DNA of 64,000 nucleotides from contig NZ_JAHKSI010000003.1 in NCBI RefSeq assembly GCF_019720915.1, forward strand, positions 186,001 through 250,000. The letters are read 5' to 3'. A program made the translations under genes and the position numbers. This stretch comes from Alkalihalobacillus sp. TS-13 (GTDB lineage Bacteria; Bacillota; Bacilli; Bacillales; Fictibacillaceae). This document shows, piece by piece, positions 1 through 7,797 of the stretch. The notes under the pieces were generated by a model. The model saw nothing but the letters and a program-made list of their open reading frames with translations. It had not been told where the DNA came from and did not search any database. Position 1 is the first letter of the stretch. Each line of letters opens with the position of its first letter.

Positions 1-313
1 CTTGTTAATTGCAGGAACATTTATTGATACTATCAGTGCTGTCTCAATTTTCACACCGTTGTTCTTACCACTGGTATTAGCTGGCGGTATTGATCCAGTC
101 CATTTCGGTATTATTTTAGCCGTCAACCTCACAATCGGTATGGTCACTCCTCCATTAGGGGTATGTTTGTTTGTGACGTCTTCAATTGCGAAAATAGGTG
201 TACCGAAAATGTTTAAATATTTATTCCCGCAAATTGCAATTCTGATCATAATACTTTTGATCATCACTTATATCCCGGAAGTAATCTTATTCCCGGTTGA
301 ACTTTTTAAATAA
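1..313 (+). CDS. TRAP transporter large permease (DctM-like), C-terminal fragment
   Basis: About 103 C-terminal residues of a membrane protein; the gene begins left of the window. The sequence is almost wholly hydrophobic, with at least two membrane spans. It contains the DTISAVSIFTPLFLP and GMVTPPLGVCLF stretches typical of the end of the large 12-TM DctM subunit of tripartite ATP-independent periplasmic transporters. These use an ion gradient and a binding protein to import organic acids. The following hydratase gene (421-1194) suggests an organic acid or sugar acid substrate, but that is inference. The gene ends normally and is followed by a hairpin terminator. Confidence 0.85.
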   Translation, partial: LLIAGTFIDTISAVSIFTPLFLPLVLAGGIDPVHFGIILAVNLTIGMVTPPLGVCLFVTSSIAKIGVPKMFKYLFPQIAILIIILLIITYIPEVILFPVELFK

Positions 314-335
314 GGTAATGTGTTAAAATATATCA

Positions 336-361
336 GCACCACAATTAGTGGTGTTTTTCCT
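336..361 (+). terminator. Intrinsic terminator after TRAP permease
   Basis: A perfect 6-bp stem CACCAC/GTGGTG with a 5-nt loop (337-353) is followed by TTTTT. It separates the TRAP gene from the downstream hydratase, perhaps with read-through because both run the same way. Confidence 0.7.
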
Positions 362-420
362 TTATATTTGTGTGTCCATAACCATTACTCCTATAGAATT
401 GAAAGGGTGCAACTATCAAC

Positions 421-1194
421 ATGACTAAAACAGAAGAAATCGTTACATCATTGCTGAAGGCCCATGAGGAGAAAAAGCAGCTTTCTTCCCTCGATACAGA
501 AGGCTATTCAACAGAAGAAGCGCTATATGAGGTTCAAGATGAATTTATTCAACGTTGGAGCGGTGACGAGGCTGATCCCGTGAAAGGGTATAAGATCAGT
601 TTGACGAATAAAGGCCTGCAAAAGGTTTTCCATACCGATGCGCCTGTCTATGGTACATTAACGGATCAAACGGTGTTGAAAGATGGTGTGTTGAGCAAAA
701 GAGAGTTCTTCGATCCGCTTGTCGAAGCCGAGCTGATGTTTATAATTAGAGAGGACATTCCGCCATCCGCGAATTCAGCAGAAATCCTTGAAAATTCTCT
801 TATTGCACCTGGTTTTGAAATACCGGATTGCCGTATTGCAGATTGGTTTCCAAAAATCTCGATTGGTGAGTTGATCGCCGATAACGCAGTCACCGGTAAA
901 GTGGTTGTGGGTGAACCGATAAAAGTGACACCTGCAATCCCGTTGGACAACCTCTCTGTCAAGGTTTATCACGATGGCGAAGAAGTGGCTGAAGGACCGT
1001 CTGCTTATGTATTGGATAACCCATTGAATGCCGTTGTCTGGCTGAAAGAAATGTTAGCTTCACAAGGTAAAAGCTTGAAAAAAGGAATGACCATTTCTTC
1101 TGGCACCTTCTTCAGCCCATTTCCACTAGAGGTTGGAAAATACCGTGCCGCCTTTGATCATTTCGGTGAGGTCGAATTTGAAGTAGTAAATTAA
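421..1194 (+). CDS. 2-keto-4-pentenoate hydratase/fumarylacetoacetase-fold protein (MhpD-like)
   Basis: A 257-residue protein resembling the MhpD/4-oxalocrotonate decarboxylase branch of the fumarylacetoacetate hydrolase superfamily. Visible signatures are VKGYKISLTNKG near residue 55, an acidic metal-binding area with PLVEAELMF near residue 105, and the GMTISSGTFFSPFPLEVG stretch near the C-terminus. Members are Mg2+/Mn2+ enzymes that hydrate or decarboxylate 2-oxo acids. The length fits the family (about 260). The start has only a weak RBS (AAAGGG, about 13 nt upstream). Its place after a TRAP permease suggests catabolism of the imported acid. The exact substrate cannot be told. Confidence 0.75.
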   Translation: MTKTEEIVTSLLKAHEEKKQLSSLDTEGYSTEEALYEVQDEFIQRWSGDEADPVKGYKISLTNKGLQKVFHTDAPVYGTLTDQTVLKDGVLSKREFFDPLVEAELMFIIREDIPPSANSAEILENSLIAPGFEIPDCRIADWFPKISIGELIADNAVTGKVVVGEPIKVTPAIPLDNLSVKVYHDGEEVAEGPSAYVLDNPLNAVVWLKEMLASQGKSLKKGMTISSGTFFSPFPLEVGKYRAAFDHFGEVEFEVVN

Positions 1195-1208
1195 GAGTAA
1201 AGAGGTTT

Positions 1209-1314
1209 ACTGGACAAAAACCCGAAATATCTGAACATAAATCGAAAGTTTCTGGACAAAATTCGGAAACATCTGGACAAGAATCCAATTTATCTGGACA
1301 AAATTAATTCATCT
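1209..1314 (+). repeat. 21-nt direct-repeat array, five units
   Basis: Five units in exact 21-nt register, with the C of (C)TGGACA/(C)TGAACA at 1210, 1231, 1252, 1273 and 1294. Each unit starts (T)CTGGACAAAA-like and then diverges. The array begins 15 nt after the hydratase stop and ends before a terminator hairpin. This is the first of several 21-nt arrays in the window. Confidence 0.85.
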
Positions 1315-1332
1315 ATACATTTCGTGTTAACA

Positions 1333-1382
1333 GGGGGCTGTCCCAAAAGTGTCTGACACTTTTTTAGGACAGTCTCTTTTCG
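1333..1382 (+). terminator. Terminator hairpin of the GGGGCTGTCCCAAAAG type
   Basis: A long imperfect stem pairs CTGTCCcAAAAGTGT with ACACTTTTTTAGGACAG and is followed by TCTCTTTTC. The same sequence style recurs at 48581-48635, suggesting a repeated terminator cassette. The rest of 1383-1617 is A+T-rich leader; I could not place a promoter or Pho box with confidence. Confidence 0.7.
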
Positions 1383-1617
1383 TCGTGCTCCTACTTTTTT
1401 AAGTGTGATAAATTTCCTCTTTATGAGAATTGAATGTCTAGAAACTTTATCCTAATATATTTAAATCTATTAAGTAATTAAAACTTTTTATCTAGTCCCT
1501 ATCTATCAAATTACCTTGCATCCTCCAAAACTGATAGAAGTTATGCTTTACTAGGGGTACGTAAGAATGCACTCGTTTACATTATTTTGAAAAAATATCC
1601 ACAGGGGAGGATACATA

Positions 1618-3033
1618 ATGTTAAGGAAAAGATTCTTAAAAACACTGGCGCCTATTGCGGCGATTACCTCACTTGTCATTGGTAGTTATGCAGCTACTTC
1701 TTCTGTTGAAGCAAAACCGGACAGGAAGAAATCTGAAATCAAGAACGTCATCTTCCTGATCGGGGATGGAATGGGACCTTCATATACCACCATGTACCGG
1801 TACTTAAAGGATGATCAATCTACTAAAAACATGGAACCTACAGCGTTTGACCAATACTTAGTCGGCACGCAATCTACTTATTCATGGGATCCATATTTTA
1901 ATGGTGGAGAAGGCGATGTGAAAGAAAACATCCCGGACTCTGCAGCGACAGCGACCTCAATGGCTGCTGGAATCAAGACTTATAACGGTGCAATTTCTGT
2001 TGATATGGAAAAAGAAAATGTAAAAACGATCCTTGAGGAAGCGAAGGAGCAGGGCAAAGCGACTGGCCTTGTCGCCACTTCGCAAATCAACCATGCGACT
2101 CCGGCTTCATTCGGAGCACATGATGAATCAAGGAATAACTACAACGCCATCGCAGATGATTATTATGATGAAATAATCGATGGCGAACATAAAGTCGATG
2201 TCATGCTAGGCGGTGGAACTTCTTATTTCGTTCGTGAAGACCGGAATCTAGCAGAAGAGTTCCAGGCTGATGGATACAGTTATGTAACTACAAAAGAAGA
2301 TATGCTGAAGGACAATAATGATCAAATTCTAGGTCTCTTTGCACCAAAAGGCCTTGATAAAATGATCGACCGGGATGAAGAAACGCCTTCTTTAAGCGAA
2401 ATGACGAACACCGCTCTTGGAAAATTGAAGGATGACAAAGACGGATTCTTCCTTATGGTGGAAGGAAGTCAGATCGACTGGGCGGGGCATGATAACGATG
2501 TCGTCAGTGCAATGAGTGAAATGGCTGATTTCGAGAAAGCGTTTGAAGATGCGATCGAATTTGCGAAAAAAGACAAGCATACCCTCGTGGTGGCAACTGC
2601 TGACCATTCTACTGGAGGACTTGCTATCGGACGAGGTGGAGAATACGTGTTCAACCCGGATGTAATCAAGGCTGCAGAACGTACGCCGGATTACATGGCT
2701 GCCGAAATCGCTGATGGTGCAGAAGTGGAGGAAGTATTGAACGAATACTCAGGCCTTGACCTCACTGAAGAGGAAGTCAATTCGGTGAAAGAAGCGGCAC
2801 AAGCCGATGAAAATGGCGTCATTGATGTCGTAAAAGTAGATGATGCAATCGAGCATATCTATGATGTCCGCTCTGGAACGGGTTGGACGACAAGTGGTCA
2901 CACAGGTGTTGATGTGAACGTCTATGCGTATGGACCAAAGAAGTTCAAGTTCAGTGGCTTGAATGACAACACTGAAACAGGACAAACGTTATTTGAAGTA
3001 CTGAAAGCGAAACATCCACATAAGAAACACTAG
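1618..3033 (+). CDS. Secreted alkaline phosphatase (PhoA family)
   Basis: A 471-residue phosphomonoesterase releasing inorganic phosphate outside the cell. The N-terminus is a Sec signal peptide (MLRKRFLK, hydrophobic core, likely cleavage after SSVEA near residue 32). Family motifs follow in order: FLIGDGMG with metal ligand D50, the nucleophile motif PDSAATAT with S108, NHATPASF near residue 160, VEGSQIDWAGH near residue 285, ATADHSTGG near residue 340 and SGHTGVDV near residue 425. These are the expected Zn/Mg-site residues. Length is typical for Bacillus PhoA/PhoB. The RBS GGGGAGG lies 9-10 nt before the ATG. Phosphate control is likely from the family, but no clear Pho box was seen. Confidence 0.93.
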   Translation: MLRKRFLKTLAPIAAITSLVIGSYAATSSVEAKPDRKKSEIKNVIFLIGDGMGPSYTTMYRYLKDDQSTKNMEPTAFDQYLVGTQSTYSWDPYFNGGEGDVKENIPDSAATATSMAAGIKTYNGAISVDMEKENVKTILEEAKEQGKATGLVATSQINHATPASFGAHDESRNNYNAIADDYYDEIIDGEHKVDVMLGGGTSYFVREDRNLAEEFQADGYSYVTTKEDMLKDNNDQILGLFAPKGLDKMIDRDEETPSLSEMTNTALGKLKDDKDGFFLMVEGSQIDWAGHDNDVVSAMSEMADFEKAFEDAIEFAKKDKHTLVVATADHSTGGLAIGRGGEYVFNPDVIKAAERTPDYMAAEIADGAEVEEVLNEYSGLDLTEEEVNSVKEAAQADENGVIDVVKVDDAIEHIYDVRSGTGWTTSGHTGVDVNVYAYGPKKFKFSGLNDNTETGQTLFEVLKAKHPHKKH

Positions 3034-3115
3034 AATAGAAGATTGCGATACACGCCGCTGTCTCTTTGGCAATGGGGTGACTATTGCACGCAGAACGATC
3101 AGGAGGACGAATGAC

Positions 3116-3718
3116 ATGAATCGGCTATGGCTTTCGGTTTTCAGTGTGGGTCTATTATTGGTAGGTTGTTCAGAGGATGACGCTAAAACCGAGTCACATG
3201 AAACACCGCCAGAGGAAAAAGCAGAAGCTGAGCAACAAAATGAGAAGAAACTGAAGAAACGGGATGTGTACATCGAAAGCCCGCAAGCGGTTGATGATCG
3301 AGATCTTACCGAGGTGGGGAAACCCCATCGGGACGAGGATGGCAAGGTGAAGCTTTTAGCTATTTCAACCTCTGGAGAACAAATTTCTGTAGGTCCTTTC
3401 AAGGTTACACTTGAGGAAGCGAAACTGATGAATTATTCCCCTTCGCCCGATCTAATCGACTTCTTTCATGGATTTACGAGTAAAGAATCAAACTTCAATT
3501 ATGTAAAACTGAAAATCAAAGTGGAGAACACGTCAGATGAAACATTGAACTTCTCGCCTGTTTCCGTGTTGGAAACAAATGAAGGGGAGAAAAAAAGCTA
3601 TGAAGATGATTTTTATTTAGAGGAGCTCTATGGTGATTTTGAATCTGGTGAGAAAAGGTTTGGACAGATGGGTTTTATATTGGAAAAAACCGAAGCTGAA
3701 AAACCTAGAGTCGATTGA
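3116..3718 (+). CDS. Putative lipoprotein, charged N-terminal linker and DUF4352-like domain
   Basis: A 200-residue predicted lipoprotein. The start at 3116 is chosen because AGGAGG at 3101-3106 gives ideal spacing and the protein then begins with a proper signal ending in the lipobox LVGC (Cys about residue 18). A strongly charged, Glu/Lys-rich linker follows to about residue 50. After it comes a beta-rich domain with VKLKIKVENTSDETLNFSPV, which resembles DUF4352/telokin-like extracellular domains. No catalytic motif is visible. It follows the alkaline phosphatase by 82 nt and could be co-transcribed. Function unknown. Confidence 0.75.
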   Translation: MNRLWLSVFSVGLLLVGCSEDDAKTESHETPPEEKAEAEQQNEKKLKKRDVYIESPQAVDDRDLTEVGKPHRDEDGKVKLLAISTSGEQISVGPFKVTLEEAKLMNYSPSPDLIDFFHGFTSKESNFNYVKLKIKVENTSDETLNFSPVSVLETNEGEKKSYEDDFYLEELYGDFESGEKRFGQMGFILEKTEAEKPRVD

Positions 3719-3797
3719 AATAACGACAAGCAACGTTTATAAAAACAAAGAAGCACTCCATAAAAGTAAGACATTCATGATCGAATTTTGATTAAAG

Positions 3798-3840
3798 TCC
3801 CTGAAACAGCTGCTCACCCGCTGTTTCGGGGATTTTTTTA
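3798..3840 (+). terminator. Strong intrinsic terminator after lipoprotein
   Basis: The stem CCCTGAAACAGC/GCTGTTTCGGGG is near perfect (about 12 bp), has a 9-nt loop, and is followed by ATTTTTTTAT. Confidence 0.9.
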
Positions 3841-3860
3841 TGTGTTAGGAGAGGTGGAGA

Positions 3861-3945
3861 GTGAATAGATTAACCCCAGAAGTGAACAGATTATTCTAAG
3901 AAGTGAACTGATTGTCTCCAGAGTGTAAGAAATTTTCGCCCCAGA
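3861..3945 (+). repeat. 21-nt direct-repeat array, three clear units plus degenerate ones
   Basis: Units starting GTGAATAGATT, GTGAACAGATT and GTGAACTGATT lie at 3861, 3882 and 3903, exactly 21 nt apart. Less regular GTG-starting units follow at about 3923 and 3947. The unit GTGAACAGATTATTC is closely matched on the minus strand at 39552-39574. Confidence 0.75.
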
Positions 3946-4038
3946 TGGTGATTTTACTCAGAAAAATCTTCACTTTTGAAACCAAACAGGCTGGAAGAAC
4001 GTAAAAAACCAAATAATCTGTAAAAAGGGGAGCGGGAC

Positions 4039-4173
4039 ATGCGGGATCGTGTTAAGGATAAAAGGAAGGACAGATGGTTGCCGGATTTATTGTTAAATGT
4101 ACCTGAACTTATCATCTATCCAATAAAATGGCTGCTTCGAGGGCTTTTTACGCTCATCAAATTTTGGAACTGA
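4039..4173 (+). CDS. Small basic/hydrophobic protein, 44 residues
   Basis: A short reading frame with ATG at 4039, preceded by AAAGGGGAGCGGGAC, a good RBS, and ending with TGA at 4171-4173. The product has a strongly charged N-terminus (MRDRVKDKRKDRW) and a hydrophobic second half rich in Leu, Ile and Trp. This suggests a peripheral or single-pass membrane peptide. It lies 16 nt before the P-loop protein gene, so co-expression is likely. I do not recognise a function; the clean RBS and amphipathic design support a real gene. Confidence 0.6.
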   Translation: MRDRVKDKRKDRWLPDLLLNVPELIIYPIKWLLRGLFTLIKFWN

Positions 4174-4189
4174 AACGAGACTGATTATT

Positions 4190-4690
4190 ATGAAAAGAAT
4201 TCATATCATCGGCTCTGTCGGGAGCGGGAAAACAACCCTTGCCAAAGTCCTTTCAGACCGCTTACAAATCCCGCACTATGAACTGGATAATGTCGTCTGG
4301 AGAAGGACGGCTTTTGGTGATGTCAGAAGAACCGAACAGGAAAGGGATGAACGGTTAGGCGAAATCATCAGCACAGAACAATGGATTCTGGAAGGTGCTC
4401 ATCATACCTGGATTAAAGAAAGTTTGCAGAATGCGGATTGCATCATTCTATTGGATACACCATATTCAAAACGGGTCTACAGAATCATCAAAAGGTTCAT
4501 TTTTCAGAAGTTTGGTCTAGAAAAAGCAAATTATAAACCGACGTTCAAAATCTTTCGGAAGATGTTCGTCTGGAACGCAGCCTACCAAAATCAAAACAGA
4601 CAGGAAATCCTTGAGCTTTTAAGTACATATGATGAAAAAGTGGTTATTTTGCAAGATAATAAACAGATTGAAAAGCATCTGAATAGATAG
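4190..4690 (+). CDS. P-loop nucleoside/adenylate kinase-like protein (FlaR/topology modulation family)
   Basis: A 166-residue P-loop NTPase with Walker A GSVGSGKTT at residues 8-16. It then carries the features of the adenylate-kinase-like topology modulation/FlaR group: HYELDNVVWRR near residue 32 and WILEGAHHTW near residue 65, with IILLDTPYSKRVYR as the Walker-B-like strand. An Arg/Lys-rich C-terminal helical part follows. Proteins of this type probably phosphorylate a small molecule, but the substrate is unknown and the name 'topology modulation' is historical. Length is normal. It is followed at 10 nt by a membrane protein gene. Confidence 0.75.
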   Translation: MKRIHIIGSVGSGKTTLAKVLSDRLQIPHYELDNVVWRRTAFGDVRRTEQERDERLGEIISTEQWILEGAHHTWIKESLQNADCIILLDTPYSKRVYRIIKRFIFQKFGLEKANYKPTFKIFRKMFVWNAAYQNQNRQEILELLSTYDEKVVILQDNKQIEKHLNR

Positions 4691-4700
4691 GGGGAGGAGC

Positions 4701-5096
4701 ATGCAGAAACAACATATAAGGACGGTTCAAATCAGTATGCTGGCCCTATTCAGCTTCTTGATCGTTTTAGATTATTTTCCAGATTTACCGATAATAGAGG
4801 CTATACCGAGGAATGTTGTGATATTCGGTATTTTTGGGCTCATTTTAATTGCGTTGATATTTAGCGTCTCAATAAACCAGGACGATCTAAGCGTCCTCAA
4901 ATGGCAAATGGGCATGATGCTTTACCTTCTTGGGTTGATCGCGGTTTTAACGATACTTGGCGGGGAGTCGTCCGTGGGGCTTGCTTTTGACAATTATGCA
5001 CTTTGGGTTGTGGTTGGAATAAGCATCACTGATATATTGAATCGTTGGAGAAAAATCAAAAAAGTTGATCACGCAACTAAGAATAGATTGGAATGA
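4701..5096 (+). CDS. Hypothetical membrane protein, 131 residues
   Basis: A small integral membrane protein with three or four predicted spans (about residues 10-28, 38-56, 70-86 and 95-112) and a basic C-terminal tail ending KKVDHATKNRLE. The start follows GGGGGAGG at good distance. It lies between the P-loop protein and another small membrane protein, and the three probably form one operon. No known family recognised. Confidence 0.65.
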   Translation: MQKQHIRTVQISMLALFSFLIVLDYFPDLPIIEAIPRNVVIFGIFGLILIALIFSVSINQDDLSVLKWQMGMMLYLLGLIAVLTILGGESSVGLAFDNYALWVVVGISITDILNRWRKIKKVDHATKNRLE

Positions 5097-5103
5097 TCAT
5101 TAC

Positions 5104-5379
5104 ATGAACAATACTAAACTTCTGGCTTATACCATCCTAGGGAATATCAGCATCGCGGTCCTCGCTTTCATAGGAATTGCGCATTTCATCCATACAGGAA
5201 AATATATAATGATGATCGGGATATTGTTCAGCCTGTGGTTTGTCATGGACTATATAAAAGAACTGCAGAAGAAGGCAAACATAGACAAGAAGATTAATAG
5301 AGTAGGTTATATCAGCTATACAATCGCAGCGCTTGTTGGTGTTGTCGTCCTTCTCATCAATACGGATCTGTTAAAATAA
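5104..5379 (+). CDS. Hypothetical small membrane protein, 91 residues
   Basis: The start at 5104 gives a product beginning MNNTKLLAYTILGNI, 7 nt after the previous stop; the frame is open from 5065. Three hydrophobic segments alternate with a charged loop (KELQKKANIDKKINR). It resembles the preceding membrane protein in size and charge pattern. Function unknown. Confidence 0.6.
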   Translation: MNNTKLLAYTILGNISIAVLAFIGIAHFIHTGKYIMMIGILFSLWFVMDYIKELQKKANIDKKINRVGYISYTIAALVGVVVLLINTDLLK

Positions 5380-5383
5380 ATCT

Positions 5384-5422
5384 TAAAGAGGCTGCCCTAA
5401 AGACAGCCTCTCTTATTTTTTC
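5384..5422 (+). terminator. Bidirectional terminator between convergent genes
   Basis: Stem AGAGGCTG/CAGCCTCT (5387-5411) is followed by TCTTATTTTTTC on the plus strand and has an A-rich upstream flank serving the minus-strand permease that ends at 5413. Confidence 0.8.
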
Positions 5423-6420
5423 AATAACAGATACATGAAATATGGTGCTCCGATCAATGCAACCATGATTCCTGCGGGAATGCCGCTCGATTCGACTAAG
5501 TTTCGACCGACCGTATCTGCAAGCAGTAGAAGCCAACCGCCGATCAGAACGGCAACGGGTATGAACATTTGATGACGAGGACCCACCAAAGCTTTAGCGA
5601 TATGAGGAGCCATCAATCCGACAAATGCAATGCCCCCAGTAACGGAAACGGCTGAAGCAGCAAGAGCGATAGCTGTTAAAAGCAGGACGATACGCTCTTT
5701 TTCTATGGAAACGCCGACTCCGATTGCTACAGGTTCACTAACACCAAGGATGTTCAATCGGTTAGCTTTATAGAGTGTAAAAGGGATGAGGATTACCAGC
5801 CATGGAAGAATCGCCCATACGAACGGCCAATCCGTTCCCCAAATGTTTCCTGCCAGCCACTTTGCGATAAAATCAACTTTCGTGCGTTCTGACGAAGATA
5901 TGAGAACGATCATGATGCCAGACATCGCCATTGAAAAACCGACTCCGATCAATACTAACCGAACTGGTTGGAGGCCGGTCTTTTTATCGTAAGAGCACAG
6001 ATAAAGCAGGAAACCTGTCATTAGGGCACCCATGAATGCCACAAGTGGAAGCATATAGACAAAAAAACCTGCTTCAATCGGAAAGAACAAAAAGAAGATT
6101 GCGATCGCCACACCTGCCCCTGAATTGATACCGATGATACCGGGGTCAGCCAGGTCATTACGGGTGATTCCTTGTAAAATCGATCCGGATACAGCAAGGG
6201 CCATTCCAGCTAGTAACGTAATTAAAATTCGGGGCAAGCGTATATCAAATAAAATGAATTCTTCTTTAAATGTTCCTTGTCCTAGAATAGTAGGGAGCAG
6301 CCGGTCATAGGACAATGCAGCGTACCCAGTGCCAACACCTATAATGAATGTGATCAGAATCAGTATGCTCAGTACCAAAAGCGTTAATCTTTGTTTTCGA
6401 ATCAATGCGGGATGGATCAT
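5413..6420 (-). CDS. Iron-siderophore ABC transporter permease (FecCD family)
   Basis: A 335-residue permease with about ten membrane spans, the normal FecCD length. Family hallmarks are GSILQGITRNDLADPGIIGI (residues about 80-100), which matches the conserved G-x-x-x-Q-x-x-x-x-N-P/D-L-A-x-P-x-x-L/I-G segment, and FVGLMAPHIAK near residue 270, the site that docks the ATPase. It overlaps the upstream permease by 4 nt (6417-6420), so the two subunits are translationally coupled and form a heterodimeric channel. Substrate is inferred from the neighbouring FhuD/YxeB-like binding protein: Fe3+-hydroxamate siderophores. Confidence 0.92.
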   Translation of the reverse strand: MIHPALIRKQRLTLLVLSILILITFIIGVGTGYAALSYDRLLPTILGQGTFKEEFILFDIRLPRILITLLAGMALAVSGSILQGITRNDLADPGIIGINSGAGVAIAIFFLFFPIEAGFFVYMLPLVAFMGALMTGFLLYLCSYDKKTGLQPVRLVLIGVGFSMAMSGIMIVLISSSERTKVDFIAKWLAGNIWGTDWPFVWAILPWLVILIPFTLYKANRLNILGVSEPVAIGVGVSIEKERIVLLLTAIALAASAVSVTGGIAFVGLMAPHIAKALVGPRHQMFIPVAVLIGGWLLLLADTVGRNLVESSGIPAGIMVALIGAPYFMYLLLKK

Positions 6421-7424
6421 GTGAATGCTTTCCCTCCTTTACGAACTATGACAAGGAAGAAGGGGAGACCCATGATCGCGACAATTGCTGCCACCGGTGT
6501 TTCGAACGGAGCATTTATCGTACGCCCAAGGGTATCTGCCAACAGCATGAACGCTGCGCCAATAACCGCAGACATCGGCAGGATGGAACGATAATCCGTC
6601 CCAACGATAGCCCGAACGATATGAGGAATCATCAATCCGATGAAGGCCATGTTTCCAACAAGGGCGACAGAGGCTCCGGCTAATAAAATAATGACGACAA
6701 AAAGGATCGCTTTAATCTGTGTGATTTTCTGTCCAAGTCCGACCGCTACTTCTTCATTCAAACTGAGGATCGTCAATTGTCTTGAAAGAGTAAGGGATAT
6801 GAGTATGCCAAGTACAATGAAAGGTACAATGACCTGTAACTGGCTCCATGATGTTCCGATCAATCCCCCGGCGGTCCACATCGAAACATCTTTAGAAATC
6901 TTAAAATAAATTCCTACCCCATTAGCCACTGCAAAAAGAAATGCTGAAACAGCAGCCCCTGCCAAGACGATTCGAAACGGGGAAAAGCCGCCTTTTTTCA
7001 TGGATCCAATACCGAAGACCATGATGGCACCGATCGCTGAGCCGACGAAACAAGCGATCATGATTCCGAAATAATTAGCTGTCGGTATAAACACCATGGT
7101 GACAGCAAGAGCTGCATTCGCGCCAGCGGTTAATCCAAGCAAGCCAGGGTCTGCAAGCGGGTTCCGTGTCAATCCTTGCATGATGGCACCGGATACAGAA
7201 AGTGCAGCCCCTACAAAAATCGCTCCAATTTCACGAGGAAGCCGTATTTCATTTATCATTAATGCTGCCTCGTTAGTCGTTTGGAATGTCAGTGCCATCC
7301 AGACATCCTTGATGGTCGTTTCTGCCGCCCCGAAAACCATTGAGGTAATGAATGCACCGATGAATAGGATAAGCACCAATATGAATTTATATATGAAAGT
7401 GATTGTTTTTGGCTGTTCATTCAT
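6417..7424 (-). CDS. Iron-siderophore ABC transporter permease (FecCD family), first subunit
   Basis: Also 335 residues and paralogous to its partner. It shows GAIMQGLTRNPLADPGLLGL near residue 80 and FIGLMIPHIVR near residue 270, with about ten membrane spans. Its start (7424) is separated from the binding-protein gene by 373 nt. That stretch holds a terminator (7741-7780) and a repeat element (7446-7716), instead of the short spacer usual in such operons. The RBS is weak (AAAGAAAGATG region). Together with the second permease it forms the channel energised by the ATPase at 8678-9523. Confidence 0.92.
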   Translation of the reverse strand: MNEQPKTITFIYKFILVLILFIGAFITSMVFGAAETTIKDVWMALTFQTTNEAALMINEIRLPREIGAIFVGAALSVSGAIMQGLTRNPLADPGLLGLTAGANAALAVTMVFIPTANYFGIMIACFVGSAIGAIMVFGIGSMKKGGFSPFRIVLAGAAVSAFLFAVANGVGIYFKISKDVSMWTAGGLIGTSWSQLQVIVPFIVLGILISLTLSRQLTILSLNEEVAVGLGQKITQIKAILFVVIILLAGASVALVGNMAFIGLMIPHIVRAIVGTDYRSILPMSAVIGAAFMLLADTLGRTINAPFETPVAAIVAIMGLPFFLVIVRKGGKAFT

Positions 7425-7445
7425 ATGTATCGCATCTTTCTTTTA

Positions 7446-7716
7446 GGCTGTTTTCTAAAGGTTTGTTGCTAATGGGATGTTGTTAAGGAAGTTGCTGAAT
7501 TTTTATGACAGTGGTAATTTACGAGACTCTGCGGGATAGCAAGCTAAGCGAGACCCCGCAAGCGAATTAAGGATCTTCGACTAACATCCACTACGTCCAG
7601 TGGTGAACCTCGAAGCCAGTACATCCTGTGCAAGTGAGCTGAGGAGGCTCGCAGATTGCCCGCGGAAAGCGAGTATATTTCCAAACTCAAAAACAACAAT
7701 CTATACGAAAACAGCC
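7446..7716. mobile_element. MITE-like element with terminal inverted repeats, inside the siderophore locus
   Basis: A 271-bp non-coding element. Its outer ends are perfect 10-bp inverted repeats GGCTGTTTTC (7446-7455) and GAAAACAGCC (7707-7716). Inside are the core features of the family seen at 35566, 41692, 42826 and 59528: CTGCGGGAT, GCGAGACCCCGC, AGGAGGCTCGC and GCCCGCGGAAAG. A TTCGAC...GTGGTGAACCTCGAAG hairpin lies in the centre. No coding capacity. Confidence 0.75.
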
Positions 7717-7740
7717 TTTTATTATAGGTTTAGAAGAGTG

Positions 7741-7780
7741 AAAAAGAGTGACCTGATGGGCATTCAGCCTGATAGGTCAC
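7741..7780 (-). terminator. Terminator after siderophore-binding protein gene
   Basis: On the minus strand GGTGACCTATCAGG pairs with CCCATCAGGTCAC and is followed by TCTTTTTC. It sits just after the binding-protein stop (7798) and before the permeases. It would lower permease transcription relative to the binding protein. Confidence 0.75.
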
Positions 7781-7797
7781 CCTGGTTGTTTCAAAAA

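Noticed and set aside
1383-1617. Pho box before the alkaline phosphatase.
   Set aside because: A+T-rich with scattered TTAAAA-like words, but no set of TTAACA-type repeats with 11-nt spacing.
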